Assembly (NCBI GenBank): GCA_034437275.1
Contig: DAOTUD010000035.1
Span: forward strand, 1 to 38,217
Length of the DNA stretch: 38,217 nt
Direction of reading: 5' to 3'
Source: TC-15 sp034437275
GTDB lineage: Bacteria > Chloroflexota > Anaerolineae > Aggregatilineales > Aggregatilineaceae
Shown here: positions 15,846 to 24,499 of the stretch, in pieces
Position numbering within the stretch: the stretch's first letter is position 1
Layout of the letters: each line of letters starts with the position of its first letter
Translations under genes and position numbers: made by a program
Notes under the pieces: generated by a model
Told to the model about the DNA's origin: nothing
What the model saw: the letters and a program-made list of their open reading frames with translations, nothing else
The model's database searches: none

Positions 15846-17054
15846 ATGATGAATTCCGATTTCCCCAAAGATACACGCAAGCTGATCCAGCGCCTGGAAG
15901 AGGCAGTTCCGCCTCATTCCGACGCGCTGGGGGATGCTGGCGACGATCCGCTGCTGAAAACTGCACAGCGTTTGGCCAACGGGCCGGATATCAAGCTCAG
16001 CGATCCGGCGCTCAACCGGATCGAAGCCCGGCTGCGCGCCCGCACGCGTGAACTGGCCCGCCAGCCCCAGGCGATAGAGACGGCACCTGTGGCGCATGGG
16101 GGGTGGCGTGCCTTCCGGCGCTATAGCTGGCAGGCCGCGCGCTATGTGGCGGCGGCGTGCCTGATCCTGGTGTTGGTGACGGTCGGTGTAGGGCGCGCGT
16201 CGGCGAGTTCCCTTCCCGGTGAAACGTTCTACCCGGTCAAGCGCGCCATCGAAGGCGGACGGCTGGCGATGGTGTCCGAAAATGACGAGCCAGAGCTGCG
16301 CGTCGACCTGGCTGAACGGCGTCTTGATGAATTCGACGCCCTGCTCGACCGCGAGCGTGTCTATCCGCGCGTGTTAGAAGAAGCCTACGCGCACCTGAAT
16401 CGCGGGCTGGATTTGCTGGCCTACGGTTATGGCGACCGGGACGTGCTTGGCCCGCGCATCATCACGCTGACGATCCGACAGGCCCGGTTGATCACCCAGG
16501 CCTATGATCGGGCCACTTCTGGCGAACGGCTGCGCTTGCAGGCGGTCAGCCAGTGGAATGCCGTCATCCGCGCGCGGGCGTCGTTCGACGAACTGCCGCG
16601 CGAGATCCCCATGCCGGATGCGGTCACGCCGGATCGGACGCGCGACCGCACGAGCACCTATGCCCCCCGCGTCACGCCCAGCGCCACGCCCAGCGCCACG
16701 CCCAGCGCCACGCCCAGCGTCACGCCCAGCGCCACGCCCAGCGCCACCGCCAGCCCGCCGGTCCGGGCGCGCCCGACTATGCCGCCGGACTCGCCTGCCG
16801 CCGGTGGCACACCTGGCGATCCCGCACCGCCAGCGCCATCCCCTGTGGCTCCGCCGCCTGTGTCCGCGCCGACGCGCACGCCGCCAGGATGGGGGCCGAC
16901 GCCCGGCCTGGGCGACGCCCCGCCTGCTCAGGGTGGGGACAATCCCGGCATCGGCAGTGACGATCCGCCGCCTGGCCAGAACGTGAGCGATTCCAGCGCC
17001 AGCGGTAATGCGCCGCCGGGCCAGGACAGACCCAAACCGCCCAGGGACAGATAA
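15846..17054 (+). CDS. DUF5667-type membrane protein, probable anti-sigma partner
   Basis: A 402-residue protein. A cytoplasmic N-terminal region (1-95) includes the charged NRIEARLRARTRELA, followed by one TM segment (about 97-120). An extracytoplasmic DUF5667-like helical domain begins SLPGETFYPVKRAIEGGRLA and runs to about residue 255. From about 270 the rest is a low-complexity Pro/Thr/Ser/Ala tail, including TPSA repeats encoded by a 12-bp tandem repeat. Such proteins are commonly encoded beside ECF sigma factors, so an anti-sigma or signal-sensing role is inferred from position. Two ATGs are adjacent (15846 and 15849). The Pro-rich tail could span or bind the cell wall. Confidence 0.75.
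   Translation: MMNSDFPKDTRKLIQRLEEAVPPHSDALGDAGDDPLLKTAQRLANGPDIKLSDPALNRIEARLRARTRELARQPQAIETAPVAHGGWRAFRRYSWQAARYVAAACLILVLVTVGVGRASASSLPGETFYPVKRAIEGGRLAMVSENDEPELRVDLAERRLDEFDALLDRERVYPRVLEEAYAHLNRGLDLLAYGYGDRDVLGPRIITLTIRQARLITQAYDRATSGERLRLQAVSQWNAVIRARASFDELPREIPMPDAVTPDRTRDRTSTYAPRVTPSATPSATPSATPSVTPSATPSATASPPVRARPTMPPDSPAAGGTPGDPAPPAPSPVAPPPVSAPTRTPPGWGPTPGLGDAPPAQGGDNPGIGSDDPPPGQNVSDSSASGNAPPGQDRPKPPRDR
16673..16744 (+). repeat. 12-bp tandem repeat inside DUF5667 gene
   Basis: About six copies of CACGCCCAGCGC, with one C-to-T change, encode Thr-Pro-Ser-Ala repeats (one Thr-Pro-Ser-Val). The number of units is likely to vary between strains by slippage without breaking the frame. 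Confidence 0.85.
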
Positions 17055-17065
17055 CGCGGTTTTCT
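17034..17065 (+). terminator. Weak candidate terminator after DUF5667 gene
   Basis: AAACCGC (17034-17040) pairs with GCGGTTT (17056-17062) across a 15-nt loop, followed by a short T-rich TTCTT. The stem includes the last codons of the gene. Weak; read-through into htpG is possible. Confidence 0.35.
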
Positions 17066-17158
17066 TACGCGATTTATACACACTGCTGAGGCCGGTCTTA
17101 CGCGCCCGTGCTATGTATGGCGTTGTATTGATTGAGTCGACTGTGTGGAGTATGGGGC

Positions 17159-19027
17159 ATGACAGACAAACAAACATTTACGTTTCAGGCTGAAATTCAA
17201 CAGTTATTGAATATCCTGGTCCATTCGCTGTATACGGACCGGGAGATTTTTCTGCGCGAGCTGATCTCCAACGCCTCGGACGCGCTCAACCGGGTGCAGT
17301 TCGAGATGCTGACCAACGCGGACGTGCGCGATCCTGACGCCGACCTGGCGATCACCATCGCGGCGGACGAGGATGCCGGGACGCTGACGATCACCGATAC
17401 CGGGATCGGCATGAACCACGATGAACTGGTCGAGAACCTGGGCACCATCGCCCAATCGGGCGCGGCGCGCTTTCTGCAGCACCTCGAGGCGCAGGGGGCG
17501 GAGGGCATTTCGCCCACCGACCTGATCGGGCAGTTCGGCGTCGGCTTCTACTCGGTGTTCATGGTGGCCGACCGGGTGACGGTGACCTCGCGCTCCTTCC
17601 GCCCGGAGGACGAGGCCTGGGCCTGGACCTCCGACGGCAGCACGACGTTTTCCGTCGAGCCGGCGGACAAAGCGACGCGCGGCACGACGCTCACGGTGTA
17701 CCTCAAGGAGGACGAGCAGGAATTCCTGCAGCCCTTCCGGCTGAAGACCATTGTCAAGAAGCACTCCGACTTCATCGCCTTCCCGATTTACATCGAGGGC
17801 GAGGTCGCCAACCAGCAGACCGCGATCTGGCGCAAGTCGCCCGGCGACGTGGAAGCGGGCGATTACAACGCTTTCTACAAGCAGTTGTCGATGGACTTCC
17901 GCGACCCGCTGCGGCACCTGCACATCGCGGCGGATGCGCCGGTCCAGTTCTACAGCGTGTTGTACCTCCCGGAGAAGGCCGACCGGGGCCTGCTGGCCTC
18001 GCAAACCGATCACGGCCTCAAACTCTACGCGCGCAAGGTGTTGATCCAGGAGCACAACAAAGACTTCCTGCCCAACTACCTGCGCTTTGTGGATGGCGTG
18101 GTGGACTCGGAAGACCTGCCGCTGAATGTCGCGCGCGAATCGGTCCAGACCTCGCGCACCATCGCGCGCATCGGGGCCGCGCTCAAGGGCAAGCTGCTGG
18201 CCGAACTGGAGGACCTCGCCGCAGAAGACCCGGACCGCTATACCGCCTTCTGGCAGGAGTTCGGCACCTTCATCAAGGAAGGAATCGCCACCGAACCGGG
18301 CGACGCCGAACGGCTGGCGAAGCTGCTGCGCTTCCACTCGTCGGTGAGCGATGGCGAGACGCCGACCGTCACGCTGGATGACTACGTGGCGCGGATGCAG
18401 GACAACCAGGAGCATATTTACTACATCCTGGCTGAGGACCTGGAATCCGTCGTCCACAGCCCGCACCTGGACCGCTTCCACGCGCTCGACCTGGAGGTGC
18501 TGTACCTGGCGGAAACCGTCGACAGCTTCATGCTGATGAATCTGCAGGAATACGCGGGCAAGACGTTCAAGAACGTGGACGACGCTGGGCTGGAGCTGCC
18601 CGAAGTCGAGGACGAGGAGCAGCCCGACGCGCTCGACGAAGACGACTTCGAGGCAGTGCGCCAGCGGTTCGCGGATGTGCTGGGCGAGCGCGTCACCGAG
18701 GTGCGCGAGTCCCGGATGCTGACCGGCAACCCGATCCGGCTGGCCAGCCCGGAAGGCCAACTCGACCGCAACGTGCAGCGTGTGTACCGGATGCTCGACC
18801 AGGAGTTCCACGTCCCGACCAAAATCCTGGAAATCAACCGGCGGCACCCGCTGATCCGCAACCTTGCGGCGCGCATTGCGGAGGACGGCGACGCGCCGGT
18901 GATCGAGCAGGTGATCGAGCAGTTGTACGATAATGCGCTGCTGGTGGACGGCATCCATCCCAACCCGGCGGCGATGGTCACGCGGATGCAGCAGTTGATG
19001 GAACTGGCGACGCGCGGCGACAGCTAA
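17159..19027 (+). CDS. htpG: Chaperone HtpG (Hsp90)
   Basis: ATP-dependent Hsp90 chaperone of 622 residues, within the usual bacterial length. The N-terminal ATPase domain shows TFTFQAEIQQLL, ELISNASDALNR with the catalytic Glu and Asn, ITDTGIGM, and GQFGVGFYSVFM. The middle domain has FLPNYLRFVDGVVDSEDLPL and NVARESVQ with the conserved Arg. The C-terminal dimerisation domain follows, with ILEINRRHPL. It acts in the cytoplasm on folding clients. I see no CIRCE element or clear sigma-32 site in the 104 bp upstream. The start ATG at 17159 follows GGAG by about 9 bp; the in-frame GTG/TTG starts upstream add residues foreign to the family. Confidence 0.95.
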   Translation: MTDKQTFTFQAEIQQLLNILVHSLYTDREIFLRELISNASDALNRVQFEMLTNADVRDPDADLAITIAADEDAGTLTITDTGIGMNHDELVENLGTIAQSGAARFLQHLEAQGAEGISPTDLIGQFGVGFYSVFMVADRVTVTSRSFRPEDEAWAWTSDGSTTFSVEPADKATRGTTLTVYLKEDEQEFLQPFRLKTIVKKHSDFIAFPIYIEGEVANQQTAIWRKSPGDVEAGDYNAFYKQLSMDFRDPLRHLHIAADAPVQFYSVLYLPEKADRGLLASQTDHGLKLYARKVLIQEHNKDFLPNYLRFVDGVVDSEDLPLNVARESVQTSRTIARIGAALKGKLLAELEDLAAEDPDRYTAFWQEFGTFIKEGIATEPGDAERLAKLLRFHSSVSDGETPTVTLDDYVARMQDNQEHIYYILAEDLESVVHSPHLDRFHALDLEVLYLAETVDSFMLMNLQEYAGKTFKNVDDAGLELPEVEDEEQPDALDEDDFEAVRQRFADVLGERVTEVRESRMLTGNPIRLASPEGQLDRNVQRVYRMLDQEFHVPTKILEINRRHPLIRNLAARIAEDGDAPVIEQVIEQLYDNALLVDGIHPNPAAMVTRMQQLMELATRGDS

Positions 19028-19050
19028 CGGCGGACGCGTGCCCCGTTTTT

Positions 19051-19090
19051 CCCCCTCTTGCTCCGGTGACCGGGGCGGGGGGGCTTTTTT
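19051..19090 (+). terminator. Rho-independent terminator of htpG
   Basis: A nested GC stem (CCCCC with GGGGG, and inner CTCCGG TGA CCGGGG) is followed by TTTTTT at 19085-19090. It lies 24 bp after the htpG stop and faces the convergent epimerase gene. The minus strand has no T-run at the equivalent place, so termination is one-directional. Confidence 0.8.
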
Positions 19091-19114
19091 GTTATGCGCG
19101 GTGCGGCTGGTTTC

Positions 19115-20110
19115 CTATCCCAGCAGCCCCTCCGCGCGCAGCCAGTCCACACTGCGCGCGACCCCGGTCGGCAGGTCGGTGGGCGGGCACCAGTCCAGTT
19201 GCTCGCGGGCTTTGGTCATGCGGTAGGTGATCGGGTGCGTGGCGAAGCGCAGCAGCTCCGGGTAGACGCGGGCGCGCGAATACTCTGGCGCGACGGCGGC
19301 CCGCAGCCGTGCCATCGGGGCCAGCAGCCAGACCGGAATCCCCAGCCAGCGCGCATGCCCGGCCACGCGCGCGTAGCTCAGCAGGTACTCGCGCCATGTT
19401 GGGGCGGGGTCGGCGGTCGCGTTGAAGGCTTCGCCCGCCGCCGCCGGGTGCGCCGCCGCAACCCGGCACAGGTCGACTACGTCATCGACGAAGATCAACG
19501 GTGCGGACCCGCGCCCATCCCCCACGAAGATCACCGGCGGGCGCTGCGCCATGCGGAAGAAGCGCCCGGTCCAGAAGCGCGAGCGCGGCCCGTAGATCGC
19601 GCCGGGGCGGATGATCGTGTAGGGGACGCTGCGCTCCGTGCCCAGCGTGCGCACGACCGACTCGGCTTCGCGCTTGGTCACCGCGTAGGGGTCGGAACTG
19701 GGGCGGGGCGGGGTGTCCTCGGTGACGTCCTGGGTGTGGCCGTAGCCATACACCGCGATGGTGCTGATGTGCACCACCCGCTGCACGCCGGCTTCCGCTG
19801 CGGCCTGCATCACGGTGCGCGTGCCGTCGACGTTGGTCCGGCGCTGGTAGGCGAACGTCCCGCCCAACGCCGCCGCCGCGTGGATCACCAGGTCGCAGCC
19901 CTCGATGGCGCGGTCGACCTGCGATGAGTGCAGGATGTCGCCCTTCAGGAGCGTGATGCGCCCGTGATCGTTGTGCGCGCGCAGGTAAGCCCCTTTGTGC
20001 TGCGTCGAGCGCCCGATAGCGCGGACGTGATGCCCATCCGCCGCCAGTTGCACGGCAAGCGTTCCGCCCAAAAAGCCGGTCGCGCCGGTCACGAGTACGG
20101 TGTGTGACAT
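19115..20110 (-). CDS. NAD-dependent epimerase/dehydratase (extended SDR)
   Basis: A 331-residue extended short-chain dehydrogenase. The N-terminal NAD motif is VTGATGFLGGTLA, the catalytic Tyr-x3-Lys is YAVTKREAE (about 152), and the substrate-domain entry is IIRPGAIYGPRSRF. The family acts on nucleotide sugars, dihydroflavonols, sterols or other carbonyl compounds; substrate not identifiable. The ATG at 20110 is chosen because AAGGGGAG lies just upstream on the minus strand and the protein begins with the Rossmann strand (MSHTVLVTGA). A longer frame reaching 20410 only mirrors the PIN remnant on the other strand. A TATACT box (20138-20143, minus strand) could be its -10. Confidence 0.85.
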   Translation of the reverse strand: MSHTVLVTGATGFLGGTLAVQLAADGHHVRAIGRSTQHKGAYLRAHNDHGRITLLKGDILHSSQVDRAIEGCDLVIHAAAALGGTFAYQRRTNVDGTRTVMQAAAEAGVQRVVHISTIAVYGYGHTQDVTEDTPPRPSSDPYAVTKREAESVVRTLGTERSVPYTIIRPGAIYGPRSRFWTGRFFRMAQRPPVIFVGDGRGSAPLIFVDDVVDLCRVAAAHPAAAGEAFNATADPAPTWREYLLSYARVAGHARWLGIPVWLLAPMARLRAAVAPEYSRARVYPELLRFATHPITYRMTKAREQLDWCPPTDLPTGVARSVDWLRAEGLLG

Positions 20111-20173
20111 GCTGGTTTCTCCCCTTTTGCTATGATCAGTATAGTGCAGGCGATGCAGCCAGGACGGTGGATG

Positions 20174-20477
20174 ATGGACGTGGTGCTTGATACCAATGTG
20201 TGGGTGGCGGCGGGATTCAATCCGGACAGCAGCGCGGCCCAGATTATACAGGCTATTCGTGACGGTGACCTGCGGTTGGTCTGGAACGAGGCCACCCGGC
20301 GCGAAACGCGCCAAATTCTCACGCAGATTCCGCCCCTGGACTGGCACCGAGTACACCGGCCCGACGCATCCCGACGATTTTAGCGTTATTTCCGACCCTG
20401 ACGACCGCAAATTTGCCGCGCTGGCCAGACTTGACGCGACAGGTTATTCGTGGCCCCCTCGCATATGGCCCGCTTGA
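20174..20477 (+). pseudogene. PIN-domain toxin remnant, frameshifted
   Basis: From 20174 the frame reads MDVVLDTNVWVAAGFNPDSS, the start of a PIN ribonuclease with its first acidic residue (LDTN). The frame loses homology near 20345. A +1 frame then continues the family with HPDDFSVISDPDDRKFAALA, which carries the second acidic cluster (DPDDRKF). The C-terminal SDD-type motif is absent before the stop at 20475-20477. Thus one frameshift and a missing tail. No antitoxin gene is seen beside it. Sequencing error could explain the shift but not the lost end. Confidence 0.7.
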
Positions 20478-20502
20478 CGCAGCAGAACATTAGTGCTACA
20501 CT
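20474..20502 (+). promoter_or_regulatory. Promoter of nurA
   Basis: TTGACG (20474-20479), a 17-bp spacer, and TACACT (20497-20502) preceded by TGC, an extended -10. The start of transcription would be about 20508, 36 bp before the GTG start. The -35 sits at the end of the PIN remnant. Confidence 0.75.
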
Positions 20503-20543
20503 GACTCTCATTATGCAAAACGAGTCTACAAGGAGCGTGAGGC

Positions 20544-21782
20544 GTGACACTTGAGTTCGACAAAGTGATGCCGCAGGTCGAGCGCATGGGCCGCGCGTTG
20601 GCAGCGCGCAATGTGTCGCTCAGCCAGCGGGCCGATTTCGGCTGGCAGATGTTCCAGCGGCTTGACGATCTGGACGCGATCCACGACCGCATCCAGCTTG
20701 CCCGCGAGCGTGACGCCGGGTTCCGAGGGGCGGCCCCGCTGGGCGAACCGGTCAACCGCGCGTACCCGCTGCCGCCCGTCCCGGCGCGCGCGACGCTGCT
20801 GGCCGCCGATGGCTCCCAGGTCTATCCCGACACCCACGCGGCGGCGCTGTACTACCTGATCAACGTCGGCGTGTTCGTCTACCAGCACGGCATCGACGAT
20901 CTGCCGGAGCAGATCACCGTGCCGGAACTGCGCTATACGGACGAGTATGTGCGCACCCGCAGCGGGCAGGTCATCACCAACATCGCGGTGAACGCGCGCC
21001 GCACGGTGACCGAACTCCGGCTTTTGGCGCGCGAAGCCTGGGACCGCCGCGCCAGCGAGCAACCGCTGCTGGCGATTGGCGACGGGCCGCTGCTGTTCTG
21101 GGTGGGGAAGGATGTCCCGGACGGCGCACAGCTTCAGAACGACTACATCGGCGCGATGGTCCACCTGCACGATACACACGCCGCCATGCAGCGCGACTCC
21201 GGCCAGACTGCCAGCCTGGTGGGCTACGTCGACCGCCCGTCCAGCGCGTTTCTCGTCAGCCTGGTACACTTGATGAGCCTGTCCCCGGACGATGTGCGGG
21301 CCGCCGCGCTGACCACCAACGGCGAGCTTGAAGGGCTGCCCGACCAGTTGTTGATGTTCAAACTGTTGGAGCCGGGTGAGCGTTCCGCGCTGTTTGTGCA
21401 GCAGTCTCCGCAGAACAAGCGCTATCACGACAAGGGCGAAAGCTACGAGATCGCGTTCTTCTACCTGAACGTGAGCGCCGGCGCACCCTACCATCTGGCG
21501 CGCATCGAAATGCCGATGTGGGTTGCGCGTGAGCCGGCGCTGGTCGACCAGGTGCACGCGCTGTTGTACGACCAGTGCCGCGTGATGTGGCAGTATCCCT
21601 ACGTGCTGACGCGCGCCGACGAGCTGGCGGTCGTGCGCGGTCACGAGCGCAGCCAGCTTGAGGAGATCATCGAGATCGCACTGCTCAACAATGACCAACC
21701 CGTTGAGCATTCTGAGAAATTAGATAGTAAAATGTCACGGCATGGGCGCACCCGTTACGGTCAAAAAGGGAGCCGGCGCTGA
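20544..21782 (+). CDS. nurA: NurA-domain nuclease
   Basis: A 412-residue NurA-family protein. In archaea NurA is a ring-shaped dimeric 5'-3' nuclease that works with the HerA translocase to resect DNA ends. Here the RNase H-like fold is marked by LLAADGSQVYPD with Asp89, AIGDGPLLFW with Asp180, and GYVDRPSSAF near 237. These are the acidic metal-binding positions of the family. The start is GTG at 20544, with AAGGAG (20530-20535) 8 bp upstream. It is followed after 51 bp by a HAS-barrel gene and then herA, the expected partner. The C-terminal 20 residues are basic and may be unstructured. Confidence 0.85.
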   Translation: MTLEFDKVMPQVERMGRALAARNVSLSQRADFGWQMFQRLDDLDAIHDRIQLARERDAGFRGAAPLGEPVNRAYPLPPVPARATLLAADGSQVYPDTHAAALYYLINVGVFVYQHGIDDLPEQITVPELRYTDEYVRTRSGQVITNIAVNARRTVTELRLLAREAWDRRASEQPLLAIGDGPLLFWVGKDVPDGAQLQNDYIGAMVHLHDTHAAMQRDSGQTASLVGYVDRPSSAFLVSLVHLMSLSPDDVRAAALTTNGELEGLPDQLLMFKLLEPGERSALFVQQSPQNKRYHDKGESYEIAFFYLNVSAGAPYHLARIEMPMWVAREPALVDQVHALLYDQCRVMWQYPYVLTRADELAVVRGHERSQLEEIIEIALLNNDQPVEHSEKLDSKMSRHGRTRYGQKGSRR

Positions 21783-21833
21783 GCCGCCGGTGGTTGTGCC
21801 GTTTTCTGTTGGATGAGATGAGTTGGAAACGTT

Positions 21834-22442
21834 ATGAGCGAAGAAACACAGCAGCCCGTAATCGGCAGTGTGCTGCGCGCCAGCACGACCGGCTTTGTGT
21901 GCGGCACGCGCAGCCAGGAGATCGTCCACCCGTCGTTTGGCGCGTTTGTGCGCACCCGGCACGGCCAGATGGGCGACATCGACGTGATCGGGCTGATCCA
22001 CGCGATCAGCATCGACGACGATCCGCTGGTGCGGCAGATCATCCTGGCCAACAACCTCAACCCCGGCGTGGCGCGCGACCAGCGCGAGAATCGCATGGTG
22101 CCGGTTGAGATCAGCGTGGTGAATGTCGGCTTTATCCAGTACGATCACATTTACCACAACCTGCCGCCGCGCCCGCCGCTGAGCCTGGACCCGGTGCAGT
22201 TGTGCGACGCGGACACCATCATCGACTTTACCGGGCAGTTCGATTTTCTGCGGCTGGTGCTGGACACGACCGACGTCTCGACCGAGCAACTGCTGGCGGC
22301 GGCGCTGCTGCACGCGGCCAACGCCCGCCTGGAGGCTGAGCGTCGCGCGTTCCTGGTGATGGCCGGGCGCTATCTGGCGGGCCTGCTGGCCCACGACCTG
22401 CCGCGCTTGCAGCATGTGCTGCGCCTGATCCGCCCGGTGTAG
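21834..22442 (+). CDS. Stand-alone HAS-barrel-like protein between nurA and herA
   Basis: A 202-residue protein. Its first half resembles the HAS-barrel that normally forms the N-terminal domain of HerA and ATP synthase-like ATPases: GSVLRASTTGFVCG, then PSFGAFVR, then DVIGLIHAISIDDDPLVRQ. The second half is helical (LAAALLHAANARLEAERRAF), with no recognised domain. There is no Walker A, so it is not an ATPase by itself. Position between nurA and herA suggests an adaptor that docks NurA on the HerA ring or modifies the complex; this is inference. The herA downstream retains its own barrel, so this is an extra copy, not a split. Confidence 0.65.
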   Translation: MSEETQQPVIGSVLRASTTGFVCGTRSQEIVHPSFGAFVRTRHGQMGDIDVIGLIHAISIDDDPLVRQIILANNLNPGVARDQRENRMVPVEISVVNVGFIQYDHIYHNLPPRPPLSLDPVQLCDADTIIDFTGQFDFLRLVLDTTDVSTEQLLAAALLHAANARLEAERRAFLVMAGRYLAGLLAHDLPRLQHVLRLIRPV

Positions 22443-22480
22443 AAGGATTCCGTTTTTGGGCGGTACGTGGGGCGCTGCCC

Positions 22481-22603
22481 AGGGCGTTGAACGCCCTGCA
22501 CCCGCTTTCCGGTGGAGACGGCGATCTGTCAGCCAGGGATGATCGCCAACAGGGGGCCACGGGGCCGGTGGCCCCGTGCGGGAGCGTGAGGGCTGGCCCT
22601 CAC
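22481..22603. repeat. Three tandem hairpins before herA
   Basis: Three perfect stems in a row: AGGGCGT/ACGCCCT (22481-22497, loop TGA), CACGGGGCC/GGCCCCGTG (22558-22578, loop GGT), and GTGAGGGC/GCCCTCAC (22586-22603, loop TG). None is followed by a T-run. REP-like DNA or an mRNA processing site are both possible. The gap 22443-22714 has no gene. Confidence 0.7.
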
Positions 22604-22666
22604 AGCTTGCGCCAAACATAGAAGCCGCCCGGTGGTTTTGGTCTGGCCGGGTGCCAGTTGCCGGGG

Positions 22667-22672
22667 TATAAT
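22667..22672 (+). promoter_or_regulatory. -10 box of herA
   Basis: A perfect TATAAT 42 bp before the herA ATG. The -35 is unclear; TGGCCG (22644-22649) stands at a 17-bp distance. It suggests that herA can be transcribed separately from nurA. Confidence 0.5.
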
Positions 22673-22714
22673 AGAACGCACGTTCTGATTGAGCATAAAG
22701 AAGGATTGTAACCC

Positions 22715-24394
22715 ATGAGTCTGCCGACTAACCCTGACAACCTGGACGAGTGGTTCCCGCGCGCCGAGCCGGGCGACCCGGTCACGCGCTACCGGGCCGG
22801 GCAGCGCCTGGGCGTGGTAGTCGGTGGCTCGCTGAGCCGGGGCCTCGACGTCAAGCTCGACCCGGACACGATCATCGAGAACCTCGCGGTCGGGCGCTAT
22901 GTGGTGGTGCGCGGCTATAACAAGGACTTCTTCTGCATGATCACCGATATCATGCTGGACGCGACCAACCCCGCCATTCGCAGCAACCCGCCCGACCTGA
23001 GCGACCCTTTCCTGGCCGAGATTTACACCGGCACCGCTGCCTTCGGCACGATTCACGTTGCGCCGATGCTCAGCATCGACCTGGAAGAAGGCGTGCCCAA
23101 GCCGGTCAAGACCATCCCCGGCCACTTCATGCCGGTCGAGATCGCGACCGCCGACGACGTGAACGACGTCTTCGGCTACGAGGACGAGACGCATTTCAAC
23201 GTCGGCTCGCCGCTGGAGCTGGAGGAGACGCAGATCAACCTGGACCTGCGGCGGCTGGTCGAGCGTTCGGTCGGCGTCTTTGGCAAAAGCGGCACCGGCA
23301 AGAGCTTCCTGACGCGCATCCTGCTGGCCGGGGTGATCAAGAACGACATCGCCGTGAACCTGATCTTCGACATGCACAACGATTACGGCTGGTCGGTCAA
23401 GGACGAGCGCGGTGCCCAGGCCAAGGGGCTGAAGCAGTTGTTCGGCAGCAAGGTGGCGATCTTCACGCTGGACGACGACGCCACGCGGCGGCGCGGTGCG
23501 CGGGCCGATCATGTCGTGACGATCTCCTATGCCGACATCCAGCCCGAAGACCTGGCGATGCTCAAGGCCACGATGGACCTGTCCGACTCGATGATCGACG
23601 CGGCCTATGAATTGCAGCGCCTGTGGCGTGACGAGTGGGTCGCGCGGCTGATCGAGGCGACCGGCGAGGACCTGGAGATGCTGCGCGAGGTGATCGCGGC
23701 CAGCCCGGCCTCGGTGCAGGCCCTCCAGCGGCGGCTGCGGCGGTTCCAGCGCTTCGGCTTCCTCCAGCCCCAGACGCCGGAGGATTCCGCGCGGAAAATC
23801 CTGGAGTTCATCGAGCGCCGGATCAGCGTCGTGCTGGAGTTCGGGCGCTACGGCAGCGCGCTGGAGGCTTACATCCTGGTCGCCAACTACCTCACGCGGC
23901 GCATCCACAGCATGTACGTCGAGGCGGTCGAGAAGGCGCTCGGCGACGAGAGCATGGAGCCGCCGCAGTTGTTGATCACCATCGAAGAGGCGCACAAATT
24001 CCTCGACCCGCAGATCGCGCGGCAGACGATCTTCGGCACCATCGCGCGCGAGCTGCGCAAGTACAACGTGACGCTGCTGGTCGTGGATCAGCGGCCCAGC
24101 GGCATCGACGAGGAAGTGATGAGCCAGGTCGGGACGCGCGTCACTGCGCTGCTGGACAACGAGCGCGATATCGCCGCCGTGCTGACCGGCATCAGCGGGG
24201 CGGGCGGGCTGCGCGAGGTGCTGGCCCGGCTGGATACCAGGCAGCAGGCGCTGATCCTCGGCCACGCGGTGCCGATGCCGGTCGTGGTGCGCACGCGGAC
24301 CTACGACACCGACTTTTACGAAAGCCTGACCGGTCAAGGGGACGGGCGCACATCCCGCAGCCGGCAGAGCGAGCGCGGCTCGCGGCGGATTTAA
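22715..24394 (+). CDS. herA: HerA-type DNA translocase ATPase (DUF87)
   Basis: A 559-residue hexameric FtsK/HerA-fold ATPase expected to pump DNA into NurA during end processing. Order: an N-terminal HAS-barrel (about residues 30-120, RLGVVVGGSLSRGLDVKL), Walker A FGKSGTGKSF (189-198), a helical insertion around 290-400, and Walker B LLITIEEAHKF (about 419-429). A sensor/arginine region follows, with VVDQRPSGID near 455-465. The tail is short, basic and Arg/Ser-rich. The ATG at 22715 follows AAAGAAGGA. Together with nurA and the HAS-barrel gene it forms the known archaeal pair in a bacterial setting; sbcD and sbcC lie 4 kb further on. Confidence 0.88.
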   Translation: MSLPTNPDNLDEWFPRAEPGDPVTRYRAGQRLGVVVGGSLSRGLDVKLDPDTIIENLAVGRYVVVRGYNKDFFCMITDIMLDATNPAIRSNPPDLSDPFLAEIYTGTAAFGTIHVAPMLSIDLEEGVPKPVKTIPGHFMPVEIATADDVNDVFGYEDETHFNVGSPLELEETQINLDLRRLVERSVGVFGKSGTGKSFLTRILLAGVIKNDIAVNLIFDMHNDYGWSVKDERGAQAKGLKQLFGSKVAIFTLDDDATRRRGARADHVVTISYADIQPEDLAMLKATMDLSDSMIDAAYELQRLWRDEWVARLIEATGEDLEMLREVIAASPASVQALQRRLRRFQRFGFLQPQTPEDSARKILEFIERRISVVLEFGRYGSALEAYILVANYLTRRIHSMYVEAVEKALGDESMEPPQLLITIEEAHKFLDPQIARQTIFGTIARELRKYNVTLLVVDQRPSGIDEEVMSQVGTRVTALLDNERDIAAVLTGISGAGGLREVLARLDTRQQALILGHAVPMPVVVRTRTYDTDFYESLTGQGDGRTSRSRQSERGSRRI

Positions 24395-24499
24395 CCTGTT
24401 TCACCCGACGCTGTGGCAGGACTACAGAATAGCGTGGTGCGGCACATGCAGCCCTCGTGGAGAAGGGAGAAAGGCGTCTCAAGTCCCTCTCCCTGAGGG

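Noticed and set aside
20111..20410. N-terminal extension of the minus-strand epimerase
   Set aside because: The extra 100 residues are antisense to the PIN remnant, while the Rossmann motif begins right at the ATG at 20110, which has its own RBS.
22529..24337. 602-residue minus-strand open frame over herA
   Set aside because: Shadow of the HerA gene, which has Walker motifs on the plus strand; no RBS or recognisable domain in the shadow.
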